This document shows, in pieces, positions 46,041 to 58,700 of a stretch of 64,000 nt of DNA. Source of the stretch: Mallotus nudiflorus (Eukaryota; Streptophyta; Magnoliopsida; Malpighiales; Euphorbiaceae). Numbering within the stretch: position 1 is the stretch's first letter; each line of letters opens with the position of its first letter. The notes under the pieces were generated by a model. The model had not been told where the DNA came from, did not search any database, and saw only the letters and a list, made by a program, of their open reading frames with translations. The stretch spans positions 1,302,001 to 1,366,000 of the forward strand of contig CANTUR010000156.1 of the NCBI GenBank assembly GCA_947683625.1, read 5' to 3'. A program made the translations under genes and the position numbers.

Positions 46041-46216
46041 TAGCACTAGGTGAGATGACTGAAGTCTAATGCCGCTTAAATTAAGGTCTTAGGTTCGAGA
46101 CCTAGTGTATGTAAAAGTGTTAATAGAGGGACCTTTACTGCCCTTCGGGGTCTTACATGGGTCGAATTCATATTAGTTAGATTTTATAGGATACTAGATA
46201 CTGGGTGCATTAGATG
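46041..46216 (+). mobile_element. tRNA-derived SINE-like insertion
   Basis: A 176-bp unit flanked by the 10-bp direct repeat AAAAAAATGT (46031-46040 and 46217-46226). It holds a perfect pol III B box GGTTCGAGACC at 46092-46102 and an A-box-like TAGCACTAGGTG at 46041-46052, some 40 bp apart. The tail carries the GGGTCGAATTCATATTAG type of sequence common in plant SINE-like repeats. No ORF. The repeats also act as the A-rich tail. Confidence 0.6.
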
Positions 46217-46226
46217 AAAAAAATGT

Positions 46227-47595
46227 ATGTATAACTAAAAAATTATGAATAAAAAATATTTTTACTTATATCTTTAATGAATATAAAATTATTTAATAAA
46301 CAAATTATTCAACCAATTAACTAAACCAAAATAAAATATTTTAATTTAGTTCATTTTGTTTTTAATATTTCAGGAATTCTATCAGATTACCAATAATGTT
46401 TATTAAATTACTGATTCTTTGAATTTAAAATTGAACAAACTGAATGTTTGTATCTAACCGAATTGAATTGAAATATTTCAGTCAAATTAAATTAATTGGT
46501 TTGTTAATTTTATTTTTAAATAATTTCTAACATTTATTTATTATTCAATATGTTTAAATTATAGCATATGTTATATGACTAAAAATTATAGCATTTATTT
46601 ATTATTGGTTCATTAATTTTGCCAAAGCTTCTCTTTGTAACGTTTGAGCTATCAATGACATTTTTTTACTCCATGGTATTCTCCATCCAAAAATCATGTG
46701 GAAAAAAAAAGACACTATTCTTACACTTCGGCAAGCGCTTAGCAGGTGCTGCAGAAAAAAATAACTTCAGACAGGAAAGACCATCATTTCTATGTATTGC
46801 AGGTAGGCAATGTGCATAATAAAAGTCAGTCCAAAAAACCCAATCCCTTTGCGTTATTATTTTTCACGTTGTATTTTTAGAAGATTCAATGAACCATTCA
46901 AATCAATATGAAACTTATTGGTAAAACCATAGACGCTATGTCAATGCGTGTTGTGTAATCAATGTGTATGGTGTAATCGAATATTGATTTGGAAAAAATT
47001 TTAAATTGATTCAATTATTGTAAAGTTAAGTTTAAACTTCAGCTCAAATAGATTAACAAGTCAAGTTCGATTTTTTAAATATGTAACTCAATAAACTTAC
47101 GAATTTAATCGAACTTGTATAGTTATGTGATTTTATTATTTTATTTAATATAATTATAAATATAACTTATTGAATCGATTTAAAATTAAATATTTTAAAA
47201 TATATATTTTAAAAATTTAATTTAATTAATCAAGTTGAATATATAAATTATTTAAATTGAATTCAAAGTTTAAAAAAATAGCTCTTTTAAATTTGAGTTG
47301 AGTTCAAATATAAAAATGAAGTCAAATTGAAATTTAAAGTGTATCGATTTGACTCCAACTTTATTGCAAGCCTATCAATAGTAATGCCAATCCCCACGGC
47401 GTGACAAGGTTTCACTTGCATGTTGAATCTGCAACATCCTTCTAAACATGAGCTGGCGGCTGTCAAGTTTTGACTTGAAGCAGTAACAGTACTTTATTTA
47501 TAATTTTAAAAAATAAAATATTTTCATTATGTGTGCAGGGCAGGGCAGGGATGTAGTGCAATGGCATCATGCTTTAAATACTAAAACAATTATTT
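46227..47595. other. AT-rich sequence without recognisable gene
   Basis: No motif-bearing frame is seen on either strand. A 66-codon frame at 46619-46819 has no family resemblance. The part 46990-47380 is rich in AATTGAA/TTTAAATT words of the kind found in old decayed elements. Confidence 0.5.
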
Positions 47596-50500
47596 TGTCA
47601 CGACCCGAATCTAAGGGCATGTAACCGATATTAGGGAATGGGTAGGTATGAGGCTCCCGAAATCTATAATAAGTCTCAATAAAAAGAAAAATAAAATCTA
47701 ACAATTTAAAATTTTATTTTATAACAGAACATATTATGAAACTGATTTTTCTAAAATTAAAACAAATTTGAATACATAAATAAAATATTCCCACTATTAC
47801 ATATCATAAATCAAACTTGACTCATTATACATAAATGTGGTTCATATAAATAAAATACATAAATAAACTTAAGTCATACAATTCATAGTACAATTACTAC
47901 TACAGCTTTTTAGAGTACTACTACAATACAGCTTATAAAGACCTACATAAAAGGGTCGGTGATGAAGAAATCCGGCGTGGAGGCAGTCTAAGGTCAAACT
48001 CCCAAGCTCCTAAAAACAAATAAAATGAGGGGAATCAGACCTCACTGAATAAGTCAATGAAAAGAGTTGTACGGTTTGAAAACCTTTTTGAAAACCATAT
48101 AGTTATAATGAAAATAATTTATAATGTATAGATATAACTTTTGAAAAATTCGGTAGAACCTTAAACCCAAAGTTCTAAATGCCCACTTATTCCAATTAGA
48201 CTGCCGGTCCCCGAGAGCAAAGGCATCAACCGAGGCACCAAGTCACAGTCATTCACTTAATCCAAATATATGGCATTGACGATCTCCGAGAGCTAAGGCA
48301 TCAATCGAGGCACCCATCCCAGTCCGATATTAACTTTCCAATCACTGGTGGCCCTCGAGAGCATAGACTTCCACCGAGGCACCTGTCCCAGTTTAATATC
48401 CACCAGTCATACATAAGTCGGATCCATCTCTCAATCTCTACCATGTGCACACGATCTTGGTGAAACCCACCAGGTAGTGCATTCTACCAAAATTTCTCAA
48501 AACTGGTTTTAAATAAATACATTAAAAAAATGCGTTTAAACCTTAAATAGCAGCATTTAATTAAATAAATCATATAATAAACATTAAAAATATGAGCGCA
48601 TACATCTTTAAATAAAACACATGCACATATCATTTTATCGACTTACAAGATGAATGAGAAGGCTGACAGTCGCGCGTCTACCTCGATCTCACAGCTTCTG
48701 CTTCGATATGCTCTAGAAATAAATTAACAGATCGATTTAAAAACATGACTATGAAATTAAAATCAAAATCAACAAAAACAGAGAAATTCTAAGCTGACTC
48801 GAGGAAGACCGGACATGACTTGATAGACAGGAAAAAACCTAATTTACGGTAGAAATTTATTACGAATATCTTGTTTTACGAGAAAATCTATCAAAATTTT
48901 GACAGAGTCTTCTCTATAAAATGGACATATCTTTACCATTGGTAGAGTCATTCCTGCATAGAAAACACACTTCTAAAATTTACAAACATTCACACTCAAG
49001 TCGGGCTTCCAAAACTACACTGAGCCCCGACCGATATCACAATCCAACAAAACATCACACAAATTAAATCATTTATTTTCTCCAAAAATACACATCACAT
49101 ATATGATTATCCAGTCAGAAAATCATCTCTCAATATAGATTTAAAAATAAAATTTCACAAACCAACATATATATATATATATATATATGGAAACAACATT
49201 CACAATTAATATTGCTTAATAATTATTACCTATTATTACATATGTAAAAATATATATCTATAAACCTCTTAAATGTTAATAAAGCTAATTAATATATATT
49301 TTAATTATAATTAGTGTAAAATTACATATTTATCCAAATAATAGGAAAATACCCATAATATTCAAAATAATATCTAATATACTATTAAAAATTGATTTTT
49401 GAGAAATAAATGTAAATTAGTCTAAATTAGTAGATAACTTGTAAAATCCTTTTAAATCCCTTGATTATTATTAAAACCAACCAAAATTTATTATTTAACT
49501 ATATTTAACTATATTTAACAAAATTACGTTTCTACCCTTATAATATACAACTTATATAATACATCATTAATATAAAAAAAAATCCTTGAAAATTATACAA
49601 ACATCTAAAAATCATTTTCTCTACATTAAACAACTTAATATAATTAAAAACATATAAATGACCTCTAATTTCTTCTAAAAATATAATTTAACCTAATAAT
49701 TCAATTTTGACATAAACTACAAAAATTCCTAAAAAATTATATAATATTCTAAAAAATTATTTTCTTTACTCTAAAATTAATATTAACTCATAATAACACC
49801 AAAAATACCAAATTATATTTTTAATAATTAATTTACGAAAATTCATAAAATAATAATAAAATATTCAAAAATTCACAAAAATCAAAAAAAAATTCCAAAA
49901 ATCATAAAAAAATTCATAAAGGTAGATTGGGCTACTAGGAATCACATTTGTAAAGGGAGTTTGCATGAATCAAGCTAGATCAAGCTAAAAAAATTCAAAA
50001 CCCTAAAACTCAAAACTAACAATCAACAAAAACTCAACCAAACCAAGATCAAAGCTTAACTAAGCTTGAAATGGGTCTCACCGATGCAAGAGGAGGGGAC
50101 TGGCACCAGAATGGTGTGAAATGGTGGCCGGATAGAGCTTGGTCAATTTTAATGGCTACTCTTGGCTTCCTCTATTTTCTGCGCTACCGGCGACTTTGCT
50201 AGCGACCGGAGGTGAGGGAGAAGGAGGAGAAGGCAATAGGTGGTGGCTAGAGGTGAGGGAGGCACAGTGAGGGTGGTGGTCGGAGATGTTGCACGGTGAG
50301 AGAGGGATGAGGGTGATGATGCTACGGTTTTTGTATATATATATATATATATATATATAATTACTTCATATTAAAACATTATATTATAATATTATACATA
50401 AATTCTCCACCACACATATACACATTATACATATACATATATTCACACACACACAAGTATACTATATACATATATACATATATATGCACAAAAATAAATT

Positions 50501-50621
50501 AATACACACACATAAAATAATAATTAAACCCTAATTATATATGTGTATGTATATATATAAATATGTATATATATATGTACATAGTAACACATAAAATAAC
50601 CATGAAATTAATGTAGTTTTA

Positions 50622-50668
<47 letters not shown>

Positions 50669-50865
50669 CAATGCAATTTTAAACAATAAATAAATAATAC
50701 TCACATATAATTCTTACATAAATTAATAACCCTAAAATAATATTAACATAAATATATCTCAATTAAATAGCAAAATAATTAATAATTGTATAATATAATT
50801 TCAAAGTAATTATTAGTAACACAATTTAAAAATTACTTTATTTAAATAAAATATAGGGTATTACA
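47596..50865 (-). mobile_element. Family-1 chromovirus solo LTR
   Basis: On plus it starts TGTCACGACCCG and ends GGGTATTACA, i.e. TGTAATACCC to GGTCGTGACA on minus. Flanks are a perfect 5-bp duplication TATTT (47591-47595 and 50866-50870). 3270 bp, no internal region. The intron-2 hairpin (48456-48474) has one mismatch, while the GAGGTCTGATTCCCCTC block is intact at about 48032-48049. Extra length at the distal end comes from (TA)n and (TAA)n expansion. Confidence 0.92.
50622..50665. repeat. (TAA)n microsatellite
   Basis: About 14 TAA units within the solo LTR at 47596-50865, absent from the other family-1 LTRs. Confidence 0.85.
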
Positions 50866-51297
50866 TATTTCATAATGAAACTCTCCAATTAATTTGTTCA
50901 ACGACTTCCCTGCATACATTAAGGGTCTGCTTGATATTATTAAGAGAATTTATTTTTTGAAAAATTTAAATTTGATTTTTCAATTTTAATATTCATCTTT
51001 ATTTTTATTGATTAAAATACGATAAATCATTTTTTGAAGTTCAATTTTAAAAGTAATTATAAAAAAAAAAATCAAACTAAAAGAAGAAAAAGGTGATGTC
51101 AAAATTGCACTGCCAAACTTCCCTAAATTAACAAAGAGAAGGCAAACTTTGAAACAACGATGTAGATAGGTCACTAGATTCACATAACACAGATTTTCTA
51201 ATTTCTAATTTCTACGCAATGTTCTTTTAAGGATAGTAGATGATATGTATTATAATTAGCAATCTGTATCTATCCATCTACTGTGAAACAACAATTT
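50866..51297. other. Spacer without recognisable gene
   Basis: AT-rich sequence between two LTR insertions. The only open frame (50986-51183, minus) is short and without motifs. Confidence 0.5.
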
Positions 51298-52494
51298 TGT
51301 CACGACCGAAACTAGAAGTCATGACCGGCGCTAGGGAACAGGAATTCTTTCGAATCTGGAACCCGTAACAAGCCTAAGAAAAAAAAATTATACAATAAAT
51401 AAATAAAAAGTACGATGTAATTAAAATTTTTTGAATCAATATATAAAATAAATTCTTTAAATCCTTTCATAAATGTATACATATTCATACAATATTCAAA
51501 TACAAATTCTCAGAGTATTTAATATCCAAACAAAATAATGCTCCTCAAATACAATAACACAACTACTGCAGTTTCTAGAATATAAATCAGAAGTTCAAAC
51601 GGCGAGGAACTCTACGACTAAGGTCTGATGATAAAGGATCTCCTGAAAAAAAAATTAATTGAGGGGGGTCAGACCTCACTGAGTGAATTATTATACTATA
51701 TATACATGCAAACTAAACCATAAACAATCAGACATTCTTATATATATATGTATATACACACATTTCACACGAATGCCAAACTCTGCCTTTATAAATATAC
51801 TAAATATAGAAAACGTATGTTTTAATTCATGAAGGATCCATAAAACCTTAATAATAGCAACCTCAAACAATCTCATCATCACTCTAGCCATATAGGCTCA
51901 CTTGATTCCAAATAGAACACTTATTCCAATTTTGACAGCAAACTAGCCCCGAGACACTAAGTCGACCGAGCTCCAGCAGTCTAGCTGTCAGTATGATTGG
52001 CCCTGAGACACTAAGTCGACCGAACTCCAGCAGTTTGACTGTCAGTGTGATTGGCCCTGCAATCACACTATCTAACATACCATTAATCTTAGTCAAATCA
52101 ATTAAATCAATTATAATCACCCAAAATTAACTCTCACTCAACCCTATTCTTTCGTACCGGTACGTGCACGGCCCTAGTGCTGCCCAGTAGGAAGCACGTT
52201 CTATTGATATCCTTCACTTAAATAAATCATTTATTCTGAAAATAATTAATGTGGAACGACATCCATAATAATAAAATCAACCATATATATATACCAAAAA
52301 TATACCTAAAATATAGCCAATATATTTCGGGTATATATATATGTCAAATAAAATATGAAATAAACTAAAGATAAATAATTAATATGGTTAAAAACAATTT
52401 AAATGAGTAACAATAATATAACATGCATTTTCTTAAAAATATACTTAAATATACAAAAGATATACCCTAAGTACACAAAATCATTTAATAAAAC
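51298..52494 (-). mobile_element. Older family-2 LTR, interrupted
   Basis: Starts TGTCACGACCGAAACTAG on plus and follows the family-2 LTR for about 1.2 kb, then is cut by the young element. It resumes at 63976-64000 (ATTTATGTATAAATATTC) and leaves the window. It is visibly more diverged than the young LTRs. Its intron-2 hairpin (52173-52191) has one C-C mismatch. Confidence 0.85.
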
Positions 52495-55400
52495 TGTCAC
52501 GACCCAAAATAGGGGCCATGACCGACGCTAGGGAACGGGAATTCTTTCGAATCCGGAACCCGTAGCAAGCCTAAAAATAAAATAAAGCATGCCATAATAA
52601 CAATAAAAATATAATATGCAGCGGAAATAAAAATCATAATATCATTTTTCCATATCAACTGGATTTAAACTAAATCTCATCTCATCACATAGATGTATAT
52701 AATCTTTAAATACAAATCCAGTTTCAACATAATACATCTCTTTAAAATAAAGTACATGAAATCCAATACTTTAATTTACAACTACTGCAGTGTCTAGATA
52801 AAATAAATAAGACTCAAGTAGACAATTTACATAAAGAAGCCGGGGCGGAAGAAATCCGGCGTATCGACCTGCTACTGAGGTCTGAGGAAGTTGACTCTCC
52901 TGAAAAATAGTCAACGGAGGGGAGTCAGACCTCACTGAGTGAATTACTATAATATATATACATACACACTAAGTGATAATGCATACAATCAACAGTATAT
53001 ATAATATGTATATATACAGGCAATTACACACAGATGCAATAAAATCATTTTTTATATATATATATTGAAAATCATAGTTTATGAAGGATCACATAGAACC
53101 CTAGAATATCGCAACCTCAGAATAATAGTGTTAAACAACACTCAAGCCACACAGGCTCACTTAATCCAAAATATATCCACTTAATCCATTTGGACAGTAG
53201 ACTGGCCCCGAGACACTAAGTCAACCGAGCTCCAGCAGTCTAACTGCCAGTGTGATTGGCCCCGAGACACTTGGTCAACCGAGCTCCAGCAATCACACCC
53301 AAACCACATCTCACATATCGATAATCATAATCAAATCAATATCCACAAATAAGTTAGTAATATAGCCTAAATACTATAGGCGTACCGGTATGTACTCGGT
53401 CCTAGTGCTGCCCACTAGGTAGCACGTTCTATTGATATCCTTCATTAATAATATAAATCATTCATTCACAATAAATGATGCATGAATGTAAATGAAACAA
53501 CAATATAAACCATATATATACCGAAAATATACCAAACATAAACCAGGTATATTTTGAGTATATATATGTCAAATAAATCCAATCAAATCATGAATTAAAC
53601 TAAAAATATATTTAAAAACATTTTAAATATATTTTATTAACAAAACATGTATATAATTTATTATATACCAAAAATATACTTGAATATAAATCACATTATT
53701 TATGCATATTCAGTCAAAATAAAACATGCATTTTCTAAATCATGCATCCTAAGCATATATATATAATATAGTAACTCACCTAATGCGCTCCACGAGACAG
53801 GTCCGACGGGCCTGGTCCACTAGCCCTCGGTCTCGGCGCAACTAAACAAGAAATAAATAATCGACATCAGAATAAACCCTAACAGAAAATCCTAGAATTC
53901 AATCTAGAGTATTAAACATAGAATCGAAAATTAGGGTTCGACTGGATATCACGTTTTACGAGAATTCTACCGAAAATCCGGCAGAACCTCCCCTGTAAAA
54001 CGGACATCTCTCTACTCAAAAGAGTAGAGCCGACCCTGCAAAGAAACACACTTCGAAAAACGAGCTCAACACAATCAAAATCCCACGGTCGGACTCCAAA
54101 CTACAGTCCACCGACTGGGGTCCACAAACACAGAATAATATTCCAGATATACCGAAAACATCCTTAAATCATAGAAATACATTTTATAGGTAAAAATTAC
54201 ATAATTAACCTTGAAACACTGTAAAAACCGATAAAACTCATTTTATTAGAAAAACCGTATATATTATATATATAATTGAAAATAATTCCCGAAAAATAGT
54301 TTTAATTAGTTAAAAAAAATACCAAATATTTTGTAGAAATCATTTTTATACCTTAAATAAATATTAAAACCAATTAAATTACATTTTTAGACAATTTAGG
54401 GTAAAATTACCAAAATACCCCTATATATATAAATATACTTAAATTACTTCAAAAATTCACTAAAAATCATACAATTATCCAAAATTAATTTTCTCAACAT
54501 ATTTACCAATAATATCAACATTTAAACTCAATTAACCAATTAAATTCAATTTAAAACACAATTAACCTAATTTTTCCAAAATTCCATAAACTTCAATAAT
54601 TCAAAATAAATACTTAGAAATTCATAAAAATTCCAAATAAATTCCTATAATTCATTTCATCACCTAATTCAACCATAAACTCCAATTTCATAATTTAAAT
54701 AATTAATTTCCGAAAATTAGAAAATAATATTAAAATATTCAAAAATACCCAAAAATCCAAAAAATCTCCAAAAATTCTACAAAAATTCATACATGAAGAT
54801 TAAGCTACTAGGAACAACATTTGTGAAGGAAGTTTCCATGAATCATCCAATTCGAAGCTCAAAAAAATCGAAAACCCTAATAGGCCGAAATTTACAAATC
54901 GAAAACTAAGCAATTCTAGACCATTTTAGCTCAAACCAAAGCTAGAATCACACTCACCGGAGCTCAAGGAGAAGAAAGAGACCGGCGGTGTCGAAAACGG
55001 TGGCCGGAATCGGCGTGATCGACGGTGGGTTGATTTTCGGCTTCTCCGGCCAAAATCGTTCTCCCGACGCCAGAAACGGCCTCCTCAGGCGGCGAAACTG
55101 GTCGGGGAAGATGGTGGCACACCGGACGGCACATCCACGGTGAAGGAACGGCGTGACAGGCGGCGGAACGGCGATGGGGAATCGGTCGGAGAAGAAGAAG
55201 AAGTCGGGGGCCAAAATGTAATTTTGCAAACTTTTGTAATTTTTAACAAATATATGTATATATATATACTTTATACTATATATTAAAATAATATTAAATT
55301 ACACACATCAAATATACACCACACACATAAAAATATTAATATTTTAATAATTTATACTAAATAAAATTAATTAAATAACAATAAAACAATTAAATACTTA

Positions 55401-55725
55401 ATAAAATATTAGGGTAATAATAAACCCTAATTAAATACATATACACACACAGGCTTTATTTAATAATTTAAAAATATGTATGAGTTCATGCAAGTCCGTA
55501 AATACATCTAAAATAATTAATAATAAATTGTTTACGTGAAAATTTCCCCGAAAATGCAAGTCCCGGGAAAATTTTACGTAAAACACTATAAATAATATAC
55601 CGTAATTAAAATAGGTTTTAAATACATATTAACTCGTAAAAATATCATATAATGTACAGAAATTATTAACACTGCATATCCCGGTACAGTGTGAAAATAT
55701 TTTAAAAAAAACACGGGATATTACA
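52495..55725 (-). repeat. 3' LTR of young family-2 chromovirus
   Basis: 3231 bp. Begins TGTAATATCCCG at 55725 on minus and ends GGGTCGTGACA. Contains the intact hairpins at 53401-53419 and 54010-54029 and the foldback 53952-54002. Confidence 0.95.
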
Positions 55726-55740
55726 GTCTTCCCCCCTTAC
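55726..55740 (-). other. Polypurine tract of young chromovirus
   Basis: Minus strand GTAAGGGGGGAAGAC adjoining the 3' LTR, 40 bp after the pol stop. Confidence 0.88.
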
Positions 55741-55780
55741 AAGAATTCGTCCCCGATTTCCAGAAAACAAGATTACAGAA

Positions 55781-58700
55781 TCAGGAAGGAAAGAGATACG
55801 GGTAAGAAGCTCGCATTTCAGCTTCAGTCTCCCACGTATGCTCTTCAACTCTGTCGCTACGCCACAGAACCTTGACCATCGGAATCTGCTTCGATCTCAA
55901 CTGTCGAACTTGAAAATCAACGATCGCCACAGGTTCTTCCACAAAAGTCAAATCTTCACTCACTTCTACACTATCGGGCTGCAACACGTGTGAAGGATCT
56001 GAGATATACTTCCTCAACATCGAGATATGAAATACTGGATGCACCTGTGACATACTCGGAGGCAAATCCAACCGATATGCAACAGTGCCAACTCTCTCCA
56101 GAATCTCAAACGGTCCAATATATCTCGGTGCTAACTTACCCTTCCTGCCAAATCTCATCACACCCTTCATCGGAGATACTTTCAGAAAAACATAATCTCC
56201 AACCTGAAACTCCACATCTCTGCGCCTAGGATCCGCATAACTCTTCTGTCTGCTAACTGCGGTCTCTAATCTACGCTTGATCACGGTGACTTTCTCTGCA
56301 GCATCCTGAACCATCTCTGGTCCAGTCAAAGCTCTCTCACCAATCTCATCCCAACTCAACGGGGATCTACACTTCCTTCCATACAACGCCTCATATGGTG
56401 CCATACCAATACTGCTATGGTAGCTGTTATTATATGCAAACTCAACAAGCGACAAATGATCATCCCAACTACCTCCCAAATCCAAGACACACATCCTCAA
56501 CATATCTTCTAGTGTCTGGATCGTCCTCTCAGACTGACCATCTGTCTGAGGATGAAAAGCAGTACTGAAATCCAACCTAGTGCCCATCGCTTCCTGCAAC
56601 TTCTGCCAAAAATGAGAAGTAAACACCGAACCTCTATCTGACACAATGGACACAGGTACTCCATGAAGGCACACAATATGCTTCACATACAACTTCGCCA
56701 ATCTAGCAACTGAATATGTGGCTTTCACAGGCAAGAAATGTGCAGACTTTGTCAATCTGTCTACAATCACCCAGATGGAATCGTATCCATCCTTCGAACG
56801 AGGTAAACCAACCACAAAATCCATAGCTATCCTTTCCCACTTCCACTCGGGAATAGGAAGAGGCTGAAGCTTCCCAGAAGGCTTATGATGTTCGGCTTTC
56901 ACTTGCTGACACGTCAAGCACTTAGCAACATAATCAGCAACATCCTTCCTCAATCCATCCCACCAGTATAGATCTCTGATACTATGGTACATCTTAGTAA
57001 CACCCGGATGAACGCTGTAGGCTGTAGAATGTGCTTCCTCTAAGATCTCTTCTCTTAAATCATCCACATCAGGAACACACAATCTACCACTGATCCACAA
57101 CACACCATCATCATCGAGTGTGAAATCAGTGAACTTCCCTGCTCTAACATTCTCTACAAGCTCTTCCAGAATAGGATCTCGGCTCTGAGCTGCTTTAATC
57201 CTATCCCTCAGTACAGATCGTACTTTAAACTGAGCTAACAGTCCACCTGATCTACTGATCTTCATCATTAGACCTTGATCCACCATTAAATGCAACTCCT
57301 GGATCAATGGTCTCCTCTCAACACCGATGTGAGCAAGACTACCTGAGGACTTCCTACTCAAGGCATCTGCTACCACATTAGCTTTACCCGGATGGTAAAG
57401 AATCTCGCAATCATAATCCTTCAACAGTTCCAACCATCTTCTCTGCCTCAGATTCAAATCTCGCTGCTGGAAAATGTACTTAAGGCTCTTGTGATCAGTA
57501 AATATCTCACAAGTCACCCCGTACAAATAATGTCTCCAAATCTTCAAAGCAAAGATCACTGCAGCCATCTCAAGATCATGTGTAGGATAGTTCTGCTCAT
57601 GCTTCTTCAACTGCCTCGAAGCATAGGCTATCACCCTTCCATTCTGCATCAACACACAACCAAGACCAATTCTAGAGGCATCACAGTAAACTGTGAACTT
57701 ATCCACACTATTAGGCAAAGCTAATACTGGCATTGTGGTCAACTTCTCCTTCAACAATTGAAAACTATTCTCACAAGCTTCTAACCACTCGAATCTAACA
57801 TTCTTCTGAGTCAAGCGAGTCATAGGGGCTGCTATCCTGGAAAAATCCTGCACAAACCGCCTATAATACCCGGCTAAACCCAGAAAACTCCGAATCTCTG
57901 TGACCGAAGTAGGTCTAGGCCACTCAGATACTGCCTCAACCTTCTGTGGATCAACCTGAATACCTTCTTTAGACACTACGTGTCCAAGAAAAGAAACACT
58001 CTCCATCCAGAAATCACACTTCGAGAATTTAGCATAAAGCTGATGATCTCTCAGTGTCTGTAGTACAATTCTCAAGTGATATACATGCTCTTCCATACTC
58101 CTCGAATATACTAGTATATCATCAATGAAGACTACCACAAACTGATCCACATACGGTCTGAATACTCTGTTCATCAGGTCCATAAAAGCTGCTGGTGCAT
58201 TAGTCAAACCAAAAGACATCACCAGAAACTCATAATGACCATATCGAGTGCGGAATGCTGTCTTAGGAATATCGGATTCACTGATCCGCAGCTGATGATA
58301 ACCCGACCTCAAGTCAACCTTAGAAAAGAACTGTGCACCTTGTAACTGATCAAATAAATCATCTATCCTCGGGAGAGGATACTTGTTCTTCACTGTCACC
58401 TTATTCAGCTCTCTATAGTCAATGCACAGTCTCAGGGTACCATCCTTCTTCTTCACAAACAGGACTGGTGCACCCCAAGAAGAAACACTAGGTCTAATGA
58501 AACCTTTATCCAACAACTCTTGCAACTGCTCCTTCAGCTCTCTCAACTCTGCAGGAGCCATACGATAAGGTGGCATAGATATAGGAGTAGTACCTTGAAC
58601 CACATCTATACAGAACTCAATCTCTCTATGAGGTGGTAAACCTGGCAACTCCTCGGGAAAAACATCAGGAAACTCACAAGCAACCGGAACATCTGTGAGT

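Noticed and set aside
46619..46819. 66-codon plus-strand frame
   Set aside because: No motif, no homologous copy in the window, AT-rich surroundings; consistent with a chance ORF.
48032..53420. Regularly recurring short repeats, considered as a CRISPR-like or satellite array
   Set aside because: The recurrences come from separate LTR copies of two families and are not evenly spaced with unique spacers.
54954..55229. 91-codon frame in both young LTRs (also 63204-63479) with Pro/Arg-rich peptide
   Set aside because: Lies in the predicted LTR exon 1 and is conserved only because the two LTRs are nearly identical. The family-1 and solo LTRs show no matching frame. A short leader peptide cannot be fully excluded.
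57392..57724. Open frames on the plus strand opposite the young pol gene (also 55990-56229 and 59072-59356)
   Set aside because: Shadows of the well-supported minus-strand polyprotein; no recognisable motifs and codon pattern explained by the other strand.
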